16,809 nt of DNA from SIG440 sp045587485 (GTDB lineage: Bacteria > Bacillota > Clostridia > Monoglobales > Monoglobaceae). The stretch covers positions 1 to 16,809 of the forward strand of contig JAZNCI010000087.1 of assembly GCA_045587485.1 (NCBI GenBank), in the 5' to 3' direction. The position numbers were made by a program, and so were the translations under genes. This document shows, piece by piece, positions 7,379-14,359 of the stretch; the first letter of the stretch is position 1; every line of letters begins with the position of its first letter. Under the pieces are notes generated by a model. It was not told where the DNA came from, did no database searches, and saw only the letters and a program-made list of their open reading frames with translations.

Positions 7379-7612
7379 ATGGATATTTTCGAAACAGTAA
7401 AAACAATTACCGCAGAACAGCTTGACATTGATGAGAGTCTTATCACGATGGAAGCGTCATTCATTAATGACCTAGAGGCAGACTCGCTTGACCTTGTTCA
7501 ACTGATGATGGCTTTTGAAGAGGAATACGATATGGAAATTTCCGACGAAGAGGCCGAAGAAATTTCGACAATAGGCGACGCAGTCAACTATATCAAAGAA
7601 AACTTAAAGTAA
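7379..7612 (+). CDS. acpP: Acyl carrier protein
   Basis: This 77-aa, strongly acidic protein carries growing fatty acyl chains on a 4'-phosphopantetheine arm. The attachment motif is DSL with Ser36 (EADSLDLVQLMMAFEEEY). The following acidic helix II is the docking surface for fatty-acid synthase enzymes. Length and spacing are standard for a free-standing ACP. AGGAGG lies 6 nt before the ATG. It has its own promoter and a strong terminator and so looks monocistronic. In many Bacillota it sits, as here, directly before rnc. Confidence 0.96.
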   Translation: MDIFETVKTITAEQLDIDESLITMEASFINDLEADSLDLVQLMMAFEEEYDMEISDEEAEEISTIGDAVNYIKENLK

Positions 7613-7619
7613 TTTTTAT

Positions 7620-7654
7620 GCGGACTGTCATAAAATGACGGTTCGCTGTTTTTT
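7620..7654 (+). terminator. Rho-independent terminator after acpP
   Basis: A 12-bp stem with two G-T pairs (7620-7631 with 7635-7646) and a 3-nt loop is followed by TGTTTTTT. It separates acpP from the rnc operon. Confidence 0.88.
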
Positions 7655-7702
7655 AGCTCAATTTAATAGTATTAAAGGACAAAAGAAGAAGGTAGAGCAA
7701 AT

Positions 7703-8374
7703 ATGGAGATTGGATACGAGTTTAAGAATAAATCTTTACTGGAGCTTGCGATGACACATGTTTCTCTGGCAAACGACTTAAAAAAGGAAAGCAATCAGCG
7801 TCTTGAATTTTTGGGCGACAGTGTTTTGTCATATATTATAGCCGGTGAAATTTACAATGTGTATCCCAAATGTGATGAAGGTGAGTTGACTGCAATTCGT
7901 GCGGCACTTGTTTGTGAAAAGTCGCTGGCAGAGCTGTCAAGGAATCTTAATCTGGGCAAGGGTATAAAGCTGGGTAGGTCAGAGGCTAAAACAAATGGTG
8001 TCAATAAAGATTCAATTCTGGCAGATACATTTGAGGCGCTTCTGGGTGCAATCTATCTTGATAGTGATGATGAAACGGCAAGACAGTGGGTCCTAGAGGT
8101 TTTTGGTGACAAGATAAAAAATATTAAGATTACTACTGAAATAAATTACAAGTCAGAACTGCAGATTTATTTTCAAAAGCGTGACAAAAATACCGATGTG
8201 GTAAGATATAATTTAAAGAATAAATCAGGTCCTGACCATAACCCCAGTTTTGCTGTGGATGCGGTTTATCAAAATAAGCTTATCGGCACAGGAACAGGCA
8301 AAAACCGCAAGCTTGCCGAGCAGGATGCGGCAAAGGATGCCTTTGAAAGAATGAAGAAGAATGAGAAAATATAA
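7703..8374 (+). CDS. rnc: Ribonuclease III
   Basis: This 223-aa double-strand-specific endoribonuclease processes rRNA precursors and structured RNAs. The N-terminal RNase III domain has the signature NQRLEFLGDSVL (31-42) with Glu35 and Asp39, and the second acidic pair Asp108/Glu111 in DTFEALLGAIYLDS. A C-terminal double-stranded-RNA-binding domain (about 150-222) ends with GKNRKLAEQDAAKDAF. AGAAGG lies 10 nt before the ATG. I see no clear promoter between the acpP terminator and the start. It overlaps the next gene by 14 nt and leads a four-gene operon. In many Bacillota smc and ftsY follow rnc; here radical-SAM genes and luxS follow. Confidence 0.97.
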   Translation: MEIGYEFKNKSLLELAMTHVSLANDLKKESNQRLEFLGDSVLSYIIAGEIYNVYPKCDEGELTAIRAALVCEKSLAELSRNLNLGKGIKLGRSEAKTNGVNKDSILADTFEALLGAIYLDSDDETARQWVLEVFGDKIKNIKITTEINYKSELQIYFQKRDKNTDVVRYNLKNKSGPDHNPSFAVDAVYQNKLIGTGTGKNRKLAEQDAAKDAFERMKKNEKI

Positions 8375-9329
8375 TTTACCCATTTTTATTCCGCACAGGG
8401 GTTGCCCGTTTGATTGTGTGTTTTGCAATCAGCGCAAGATAACCGGTGTTGACACAGATATAACGCCGGATTGTGTGAGAACCATCATCAGTGGGTTTAT
8501 CACTACTGTAAGGAAGGAAAATTCTACAGTTGAGATTGCCTTTTTCGGAGGCAGCTTTACCGGTATGGATTTGTTGCTACAGAAAGAATTTTTAAAGGTG
8601 GCGTCAGAATTTGGTTCAGTTATTGACGGAATTCGTCTTTCGACACGGCCTGATTATGTTACAACAGAAGTAATTGACCTTTTAACTCGGTATAATGTTA
8701 CCACGGTTGAACTGGGCGTTCAAAGCAGTGATAGCGGTGTTTTGCAAAAAAATAACCGTGGACACAGTTTTGATGATGTAATACGCGCAACACAGATGCT
8801 AAAGACGGCAGGAATAAATGTGGGACATCAGATGATGCTTGGTATGTATGCGTCAAATCCCGAGAAGGATATGAAAACTGTCAGCGATATAATAACTCTC
8901 AGACCATCTTGTGTCAGGATTTATCCTGTTGTGACTTTAAAGGGAACAGTGTTGGAAAAATTTTATCTGGATGGCAGCTACGTTCCGTATACAGTTATGC
9001 AGGCGGCAGCTCTTGCAAAGATGGCTGTGTGTGAATTCCGCAAAAACGCGATTGATGTTATTAGGGTGGGATTACATTCCTCAGACGAACTTGACTCTCC
9101 CGGAACTGTCGTGGCAGGACCATATCATCAGGCGTTTGGTGAGTTGGTTGAAGGTCTGATTTACCGTGATAAAATTGAGGATATGGTGCTAAAAGGCGGT
9201 TTGATTGATTGTACACTTGACTTTATATGTCCAAAAGGCGAGACTTCAAAGGCAGTGGGGCATAAAAAGATGAATAAAGTATATTTTCGTGAAAAATATA
9301 ACATAAAATTGAGGGTAAAAGAGGAATAG
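8361..9329 (+). CDS. Elp3-like radical SAM protein, function unknown
   Basis: The 322-aa protein carries the radical-SAM cluster motif C15-x3-C19-x2-C22 in HRGCPFDCVFCNQRKITG, followed by AFFGGSFTG (the SAM-binding GG region), LSTRPDYV and VELGVQS. This arrangement is seen in the ELP3/HemN-type radical-SAM branch. There is no acetyltransferase domain as in true Elp3 and no HemN C-terminal domain, only a short C-terminal extension. Relatives next to rnc are a recurring theme in Clostridia, which suggests an RNA- or ribosome-linked job, but that is inference. The ATG overlaps the rnc end by 14 nt, and luxS begins 3 nt after the stop. I cannot name the substrate. Confidence 0.88.
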   Translation: MRKYNLPIFIPHRGCPFDCVFCNQRKITGVDTDITPDCVRTIISGFITTVRKENSTVEIAFFGGSFTGMDLLLQKEFLKVASEFGSVIDGIRLSTRPDYVTTEVIDLLTRYNVTTVELGVQSSDSGVLQKNNRGHSFDDVIRATQMLKTAGINVGHQMMLGMYASNPEKDMKTVSDIITLRPSCVRIYPVVTLKGTVLEKFYLDGSYVPYTVMQAAALAKMAVCEFRKNAIDVIRVGLHSSDELDSPGTVVAGPYHQAFGELVEGLIYRDKIEDMVLKGGLIDCTLDFICPKGETSKAVGHKKMNKVYFREKYNIKLRVKEE

Positions 9330-9332
9330 AGT

Positions 9333-9797
9333 ATGCAAAAAATTGCCAGTTTTGGTGTAGACCACAGATATATACGTGAATGGATTTATATTTCAAGAAT
9401 TGATGGTGATATCACAACCTATGATGTGCGTATGCGAAAGCCCAATACAGGCGAGGTTATGTCAAATGCACTTATACATTCGTTTGAACATCTTTTTGCC
9501 ACATTTATGCGCAACGGAAGCTTGAAAGAAAGTGTTATATATGTTGGTCCTATGGGGTGTCAAACGGGATTTTATCTGCTTGTCAGAAATGCAGAGCATA
9601 AGTCGGTAATTTCCGAAGTCAAGAATGTTCTTGCTGCAATTGCTGAATATGACGGAGAAATGCCGGGTGCAAGCGAAATAGAATGTGGAAATTATCGTAA
9701 TTTGGATGTTAGTCTTGCTAAAGCAGAGGCAAGGGATTATCTTGCAAAAATTGTTAACGAAACGGAAAATGATTTGGAATATGAAACAGGAGAATAA
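9333..9797 (+). CDS. luxS: S-ribosylhomocysteine lyase LuxS (AI-2 synthase)
   Basis: This 154-aa, full-length enzyme cleaves S-ribosylhomocysteine to homocysteine and DPD, the precursor of autoinducer-2, as part of recycling S-adenosylhomocysteine. The metal ligands His49 and His53 are in HSFEH, with catalytic Glu52 between them. Cys76 in GPMGCQTGFYL is the catalytic Cys, and Cys118 in IECGNY is the third ligand. The N-terminal VDHRYIREWIYISR segment fits the substrate-binding region. A ribosome-binding site lies within the end of the preceding gene, 3 nt away. It lies between two radical-SAM genes, an uncommon setting. The upstream nucleosidase (mtnN/pfs) is not in this window. Confidence 0.97.
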   Translation: MQKIASFGVDHRYIREWIYISRIDGDITTYDVRMRKPNTGEVMSNALIHSFEHLFATFMRNGSLKESVIYVGPMGCQTGFYLLVRNAEHKSVISEVKNVLAAIAEYDGEMPGASEIECGNYRNLDVSLAKAEARDYLAKIVNETENDLEYETGE

Positions 9798-9800
9798 CAA

Positions 9801-11267
9801 ATGAGGGCTTTGTTTGCGGCGATAAACGCTAAGTATGTACATACGAATATTGCGGTCAGGTATCTGACACGTTATTGTCGCAGAGAAGGGCTTGAATGTG
9901 AATTCAACGAGTTTACCATAAACGAACCAAAGGATAGTGTTCTTGAGAAGTTGTATATGTCGGATTGTGATGTGTACGGCTTTTCGTGCTATATCTGGAA
10001 TATAGGAATAGTGCTTGAAATTTGCAGAAATCTTAAACAATTAAAGCCTTTCTGTAAAATTTTTCTTGGTGGTCCGGAAGTTTCTTTTGATGCAGAAGGT
10101 TTACTTGAGGAAAACAAAAATGTAGATTACATAATTTGTGGAGAGGGAGAAATTGCAGTAGCAGAGTTCTTGAAAAATATACCCGATGAAAGATGCGTGA
10201 TAAGGGGAACACACCTTGATAATATGGAAGATTTGCCGTTTCCGTATTCTGATACAGACCTTGAAAATGTGGTAAGAGGTGAAAAATTGCTGTATTATGA
10301 AACAAGTCGGGGATGTCCGTTTAGCTGTGCATATTGTCTTTCGTCGGTTGACTGCGGTGTAAGATTTTTGAGTATTGACCGTGTCAGGGCAGAAATAAAA
10401 AAGTTTGTTGATGCGGGAGCTATGACGGTAAAGTTTGTTGACAGAACCTTTAATGCGGACAAATTGCGTGCAGTTGAAATATGGGAGTATATACTCAGCC
10501 TTGGTGGCGATACTTGTTTTCATTTTGAAATCGGTGCAGACCTTCTTGATGAAAAAGCAATAAAGGTGCTTGAAAAAGCGCCAAAGGGCAAATTCCAGTT
10601 TGAGATAGGAGTTCAGAGCACAAATCCCAAAACCATTGCAGAAATCAGCCGCACAATGAATTTTCAGACCTTAAGTCGTAACGTCACAGAGCTTAAAGAA
10701 AACACAAATGTGGCACTGCACCTTGATTTGATTGCAGGGCTCCCTTATGAGGATTACAATTCCTTTAAAAAATCATTTAACGATGTGTATAATTTGTCAC
10801 CAAATGTGTTACAACTGGGATTTCTGAAGCTTTTAAAGGGGTCATCTTTGCGTAAAAATACAGATAAATACGAAATAGTTTTCAATGCATATGCACCATA
10901 TAATGTTTTTTCTACAAGCTGGATGTCTTATGAAGATATAATAAGACTGAAGGCGATAGAGGATGTGTTGGAACGGTATTATAATTCAGGAAGGTTTGAC
11001 AAAACCCTGAAGGTAACTGTTAAATATTTTGACACGCCATTTGATTTTTATTACAGACTGTCGGAATTCTGGGATAAAAAAGGATTGATTGGACAAGGAG
11101 TAAAAAGAATAACCCTTTATAGTTTGTTATATGATTTTTTATGTATGGAACTTATAAAACAGGATGTGAATACAGTTGTAGCTGAAATGAAAAAGGATTA
11201 TGCATTATGGCACTCAAACGGCGTTGGCACACCTGATTGGTATAAAAATACAGCAGACGGTAGATAA
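9801..11267 (+). CDS. B12-binding-domain radical SAM protein with DUF4080-type C-terminus
   Basis: The 488-aa protein has an N-terminal Rossmann-like cobalamin-binding fold (about 1-140: MRALFAAINAKYVHTN, DVYGFSCYIWN, IFLGGPEVS, DYIICGEGE). The classical DxHxxG cobalamin ligand motif is not visible, so B12 binding may be base-off without a protein His or may be lost. The radical-SAM core follows with C172-x3-C176-x2-C179 in RGCPFSCAYC, then FEIGVQS and LDLIAGLP. The C-terminal 150 residues match the DUF4080 tail as I remember it. Class B radical-SAM enzymes usually transfer methyl groups or rearrange carbon skeletons, but this branch has no known substrate. It follows luxS by 3 nt with AGGAG well placed, and ends the rnc operon at a bidirectional terminator. 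Confidence 0.88.
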   Translation: MRALFAAINAKYVHTNIAVRYLTRYCRREGLECEFNEFTINEPKDSVLEKLYMSDCDVYGFSCYIWNIGIVLEICRNLKQLKPFCKIFLGGPEVSFDAEGLLEENKNVDYIICGEGEIAVAEFLKNIPDERCVIRGTHLDNMEDLPFPYSDTDLENVVRGEKLLYYETSRGCPFSCAYCLSSVDCGVRFLSIDRVRAEIKKFVDAGAMTVKFVDRTFNADKLRAVEIWEYILSLGGDTCFHFEIGADLLDEKAIKVLEKAPKGKFQFEIGVQSTNPKTIAEISRTMNFQTLSRNVTELKENTNVALHLDLIAGLPYEDYNSFKKSFNDVYNLSPNVLQLGFLKLLKGSSLRKNTDKYEIVFNAYAPYNVFSTSWMSYEDIIRLKAIEDVLERYYNSGRFDKTLKVTVKYFDTPFDFYYRLSEFWDKKGLIGQGVKRITLYSLLYDFLCMELIKQDVNTVVAEMKKDYALWHSNGVGTPDWYKNTADGR

Positions 11268-11287
11268 ATAACCGCCTGCTGTATTTT
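11248..11287. terminator. Bidirectional terminator between convergent operons
   Basis: A 14-bp stem with one mismatch (11248-11261 with 11271-11284) is followed by TATTTTTATA on both strands. The left arm contains the last codons of the DUF4080 gene. The same hairpin serves the metalloregulator gene on the opposite strand, which ends at 11297. Confidence 0.85.
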
Positions 11288-11296
11288 TATATAAAA

Positions 11297-11665
11297 TTAT
11301 AATTTGTTGGTTAAAAACTCTTTAATTTTTTCAAAGCTTTCATCGCTGATAACGTGTTCAATTTTACAACTGTCTTCCAGGGCGGTTTTTTTATCTACCC
11401 CAAGGTACATAAGTGCCGATGCAATAGCATGATGACGTTCAAAAACCTTTTCTGCAATGGCAAGACCTGTATCTGTCAATGAAATTCCGCCTGCATCGTC
11501 AATTGTGATGTAGCCCTTTTCGCGAAAACTTTTCATAGCAACAGAAACACTTGCCTTTGTAAAGGAAAGCTCGTGAGCTATGTCAATGCTGCGCACAAAA
11601 TCTGTTTTCTTTTTTAACATAAAAATGGCTTCAAGATAATTTTCGGCGGATTCGTTTATTTTCAT
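11297..11665 (-). CDS. DtxR/MntR-family metal-dependent transcriptional regulator
   Basis: This 122-aa one-protein metal sensor binds operators when loaded with Mn2+ or Fe2+ and controls metal uptake. An N-terminal winged helix-turn-helix (about 5-60: SAENYLEAIFML, RSIDIAHELSFTKASVSVAMKSF) is followed by a dimerisation/metal domain. The C-terminal SH3-like FeoA domain of long DtxR/IdeR is missing, as in MntR. The ligand pattern is mixed. CKIEH (100-104) matches the Cys-x2-Glu-His of DtxR/IdeR, whereas the MntR Asp near residue 8-9 is Asn in AENYLE. This makes Fe at least as likely as Mn, so no symbol is given. GAGGT lies 9 nt before the ATG. No target transporter gene lies in the window. Confidence 0.85.
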   Translation of the reverse strand: MKINESAENYLEAIFMLKKKTDFVRSIDIAHELSFTKASVSVAMKSFREKGYITIDDAGGISLTDTGLAIAEKVFERHHAIASALMYLGVDKKTALEDSCKIEHVISDESFEKIKEFLTNKL

Positions 11666-11695
11666 ATAACATATACCTCAAATATATTTTGCTCC

Positions 11696-11724
11696 ATTAT
11701 ATCAAACCAAAAAGGATTTGTCAA
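11696..11724 (-). promoter_or_regulatory. Consensus sigma-A promoter of the metalloregulator
   Basis: On the minus strand, TTGACA (11719-11724), a 17-bp spacer and TATAAT (11696-11701) give an exact consensus about 30 bp from the ATG. The -35 box lies within the terminator stem of the upstream gene. Confidence 0.8.
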
Positions 11725-11754
11725 ATCTGCCAAAGCTACAGATGACAAATCCTT
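11712..11754 (-). terminator. Terminator of the 84-aa gene, sharing bases with the next promoter
   Basis: The arms 11739-11754 and 11712-11729 pair over about 16 bp with small bulges. The minus strand then runs into CCTTTTTGG. The downstream arm contains the TTGACA box of the metalloregulator promoter, so the two signals overlap. Confidence 0.65.
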
Positions 11755-11758
11755 AATC

Positions 11759-12013
11759 TTAAACTCTATAAAAGTTATCCAAAACATCACATAATGTTAT
11801 TGGATATACCTGATTATCGGCAAGCCATAAACAGCATTTGCATGCTTCCTCACGGGTAAAGAAAAGATGTTGAGACACGCCAATATCCTCGGGGTCGTTT
11901 GTTGATGCTGCAAAAATTCCAAAAGGTCTTGGGTTTTCGGACTCTTCGCGGATTACAAAATAATCAATTCCTTCGACCGATGTAACAAGCTCACGATTTT
12001 TACATTGATTCAT
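11759..12013 (-). CDS. 84-aa protein of unknown function (DUF6514-like?)
   Basis: The start is placed at ATG 12013 because a perfect AGGAGGA (12021-12027) lies 7 nt upstream. A longer frame to 12094 would begin inside the promoter region. The protein is small, soluble and acidic, with no membrane segment. Visible features are VEGIDYFVIREES, FGIFAAS, a Cys-rich helix EACKCCLWLADN and a C-terminal VYPITLCDVLDNFY. The last pattern, a helix followed by PITLxDVxxDF, resembles small clostridial proteins annotated as DUF6514, but I hold this loosely. It has its own promoter and terminator and is followed by a metalloregulator gene. The paired Cys (CKCC) could bind metal or be structural; that is speculation. 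Confidence 0.7.
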   Translation of the reverse strand: MNQCKNRELVTSVEGIDYFVIREESENPRPFGIFAASTNDPEDIGVSQHLFFTREEACKCCLWLADNQVYPITLCDVLDNFYRV

Positions 12014-12065
12014 ACGAATTTCCTCCTGTGTATATAGAATTTGTTTTAATTTTATAATGATATGA

Positions 12066-12094
12066 ATTGTATTAATATAGTAAGTTAACGACAA
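12066..12094 (-). promoter_or_regulatory. Probable promoter of the 84-aa gene
   Basis: On the minus strand, TTGTCG (12089-12094), a 17-bp spacer and TACAAT (12066-12071) lie about 50 bp from the ATG. This is part of a 205-bp divergent region (12014-12218), otherwise A/T-rich with no other gene. Confidence 0.5.
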
Positions 12095-12218
12095 AATTCT
12101 ACATTTATGAAAAAACCTCGAAAATATAGTAAAAATGTAAATTGCAAAAGTTTCTTGTTGAAAAATGTATAATATTATGTTAACCTAAAAACAAAAAGTG
12201 TTGATTGGAGGATGCTAA

Positions 12219-12461
12219 ATGAATAATTTTCTTAAGACGATGAATAAAATGTCTCCCGAGGCGGCAAAATTGATTTTTTATGGTTTGAAGCTTGCCACGG
12301 GGGTACTGATAATAGGCTCGGCAGCATATAAATATAATCAGTTATATGTTGGCAGCTATACAAGCGGGGTTATTTGCCTTGAAACGGTGAAAGCAGCATT
12401 TAGCCTGTTTGTTCAGTTTATTGTTGGAGGAATATCTCTTGATTGTGTACGAAAAAGATAG
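12219..12461 (+). CDS. Small membrane protein, 80 aa, unknown function
   Basis: The start is well supported: GGAGGAT lies 6 nt before the ATG. Two hydrophobic segments are predicted, LIFYGLKLATGVLIIGSAAY (about 18-37) and a longer, less hydrophobic one around FSLFVQFIVGGISL (about 62-75), with a basic end VRKR. No signal peptidase site or known motif is seen. A TATAAT at 12168-12173 is a likely -10 box, but the best -35 (TTGCAA, 12142-12147) is 20 bp away, so the promoter is weak or uses another sigma factor. Downstream lies an inverted repeat (12461-12486), then the promoter of the YabM-type flippase. A role in the envelope or in sporulation is only a guess from its neighbours. Confidence 0.7.
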   Translation: MNNFLKTMNKMSPEAAKLIFYGLKLATGVLIIGSAAYKYNQLYVGSYTSGVICLETVKAAFSLFVQFIVGGISLDCVRKR

Positions 12462-12507
12462 TTTTCTCTGTTCACAGCGAGAAAACAGGGATTTTAAAAA
12501 GCAATAC

Positions 12508-12536
12508 TTGACGTTTTTGGTATTTTGTAGTATTCT
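12508..12536 (+). promoter_or_regulatory. Sigma-A promoter of the flippase-mazG-rqcP operon
   Basis: TTGACG (12508-12513), a 17-bp spacer and TATTCT (12531-12536) lie about 75 bp upstream of the TTG start. It looks vegetative rather than sporulation-specific. Confidence 0.7.
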
Positions 12537-12598
12537 ATTAATTACGGCGTTAATTTGCCGATATATTTAAAACTTCTGATTGAATATAGAAACAATAA

Positions 12599-12616
12599 GA
12601 AGGAGGCGTAGCTTTG
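12599..12616 (+). promoter_or_regulatory. RBS deciding the TTG start of the flippase gene
   Basis: GAAGGAGG (12599-12606) stands 7 nt before TTG at 12614. No in-frame ATG is near, and the predicted N-terminus KNNGKKFLQGALVLAGANL fits the family. Confidence 0.8.
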
Positions 12617-14338
12617 AAGAACAACGGAAAAAAATTCTTGCAAGGTGCGTTAGTGTTGGCAGGTGCCAATCTCTTGGTGAAAATTATAGGTGCACTTTTT
12701 AAAGTTCCTCTCCGTGAGCTTGTTGGTGATGACGGAATGGGCATTTTTAATGTTGCGTACCAGATTTATACTCTTATGTTTATAATTGCAACTGCGGGTT
12801 TTCCTATTGCGGTGTCCAAGATGGTAGCTGAAAGTGTTGCAAATAACGATGAATATGATGCAAAGCGTGTTTTTCAAACAGCTGTAATTTTGCTTGGCGT
12901 TATAGGCGTTGTGGGCAGCACTGTGCTTTATGTTTTTGCTGATAATCTGGCAAGATTTCTCGGAAATGAGGATTCTGCTATTGGTATCAGGGTAATTGCA
13001 CCCGCGGTGTTTTTTGTTTCGTTGCTTTCTGCGTACAGGGGCTATTTTCAGGGAAGACAGAACATGTATCCCACAGCTGCCTCTGAGGTAGTTGAAGCAG
13101 GTGCAAAACTACTTCTTGGTATTGCTGCGGCATACGCCATTATGGAAATGAAACTGGTCATTTCTGCACCAGGTACAAGTTTTCCTGAAAATGTTTTTTC
13201 ATCCTATGAACGCACTATATATTCTTCAACAGGTGCAATTTTAGGTGTTACATCGGGAACGTTTCTTGCACTTTTACTAATGCTCGTTATATATGCTTGC
13301 AGAGAACGCAAAACAAAGCCCGTTAATGGACAGTATATAAGACCTCGAAGAGATATTCTTAAAAATCTTATACGTATTGCTATTCCTATTACAATAGGTG
13401 CGTCGGTTTCAAGCCTGACAAGTCTGGTTGACCTTGCAACAATAATGAACAGGCTTGTTGTCAACCCCGGGGTTTTTGAAAAATATTCATTTCTTTTTGC
13501 CGAGGGTACAGAGTTTGGTCTTAAAGCTATGGAGGAAGGTTGGCAGAGTCTTTTATTGCTTCAGAAAAAAGCAAACTCTCTTTACGGCTTGTACACGGGT
13601 CAGGCACAGACGATGTTTAATCTGCCGCTTACAATAGTGGTGGGGCTTAGTATGAGTATTGTTCCCGCAATTTCAACAGCTCTTGCTGAAAAGAAACTTG
13701 GCGAAGCAGGTATAATGACTGCAAGTGTTCTTAGAATAACAATGCTTTTTGCGCTTCCGTGTGCGGTTGGATTTTATGTTTTATCCGAGCCTATTTTGTT
13801 GGTATTATACAGTGATGCCAATGCCGGTGAGCTGCTGCAAAAGCTGGCTTTTGCAGTTCCGTTTGTGGCTTTTGTGTCGGTTAGTAATTCTGTTTTGCAG
13901 TCATACGGAAAGGTCTATTATCCGGTTATAAATATGCTGGTGGGTGGCATAGTTAAAGTGGTAATGAACTACACTCTGATACCGTTATGGGGGATTGATG
14001 CAGCTCCTGTTGCAACTACTGCTTGTTACGGAATAATTGCTTTACTCAACTGTTTCTGCATAACGTTTATACTTAAGGTTAAAATGAATGTTATTGATAT
14101 TATGATAAAACCCCTTTGTGCATCCTTGGTTATGGGTGCTGCAACACTTTTGTTTTATAATATGGTATCGGGATTTATGACCGGTTCAAGACTGGTAACC
14201 CTTTGCTCTATTGCGGTTGGTGCTGTTGTATATGTTGTTGCAGTTGTTATGATAAAGGGTATTAAGCGTGAGGATGTGCTTAATATGCCAAAGGGTGAAA
14301 AAATTGCAGGAATTCTTGCGAAATATAAATTACTTTAA
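12614..14338 (+). CDS. SpoVB/YabM-family polysaccharide flippase (MOP superfamily)
   Basis: The 574-aa polytopic membrane protein has about 14 hydrophobic segments. The N-terminal FLQGALVLAGANLLVKIIGALFKVPL..VGDDGMGIFNVAYQIY block is typical of SpoVB/YtgP/YabM proteins, which are MATE-like carriers related to the lipid II flippase MurJ. They move undecaprenyl-linked sugars or peptidoglycan precursors outward. YabM, the Bacillus neighbour of mazG (yabN) and yabO, is the likely counterpart. It is longer than the usual 510-540 aa because of two extra loops, near residues 185-205 (PGTSFPENVFSSYERT) and 285-320 (NPGVFEKYSFLFAEGTEF). A sigma-A-like promoter argues against strict sporulation control. 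The exact substrate is unknown. It is first in the operon with mazG and rqcP. Confidence 0.9.
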   Translation: MKNNGKKFLQGALVLAGANLLVKIIGALFKVPLRELVGDDGMGIFNVAYQIYTLMFIIATAGFPIAVSKMVAESVANNDEYDAKRVFQTAVILLGVIGVVGSTVLYVFADNLARFLGNEDSAIGIRVIAPAVFFVSLLSAYRGYFQGRQNMYPTAASEVVEAGAKLLLGIAAAYAIMEMKLVISAPGTSFPENVFSSYERTIYSSTGAILGVTSGTFLALLLMLVIYACRERKTKPVNGQYIRPRRDILKNLIRIAIPITIGASVSSLTSLVDLATIMNRLVVNPGVFEKYSFLFAEGTEFGLKAMEEGWQSLLLLQKKANSLYGLYTGQAQTMFNLPLTIVVGLSMSIVPAISTALAEKKLGEAGIMTASVLRITMLFALPCAVGFYVLSEPILLVLYSDANAGELLQKLAFAVPFVAFVSVSNSVLQSYGKVYYPVINMLVGGIVKVVMNYTLIPLWGIDAAPVATTACYGIIALLNCFCITFILKVKMNVIDIMIKPLCASLVMGAATLLFYNMVSGFMTGSRLVTLCSIAVGAVVYVVAVVMIKGIKREDVLNMPKGEKIAGILAKYKLL

Positions 14339-14359
14339 GGATGGTTACAGGAGATAAAT

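Noticed and set aside
12014..12094. Longer start at 12094 for the 84-aa protein
   Set aside because: The extension lies over the putative promoter and RBS; the AGGAGGA before 12013 gives a better start.
12178..12190. TTAACCTAA as a DtxR/IdeR operator half-site near the metalloregulator
   Set aside because: Only one half-site is present, without the inverted partner, in A/T-rich DNA where it can occur by chance.
12461..12486. Inverted repeat GTTTTCTC/GAGAAAAC after the 80-aa membrane protein as a terminator
   Set aside because: The stem is short and the following bases (AGGGATTTTAA) contain no proper T-run, so I do not list it as a terminator.
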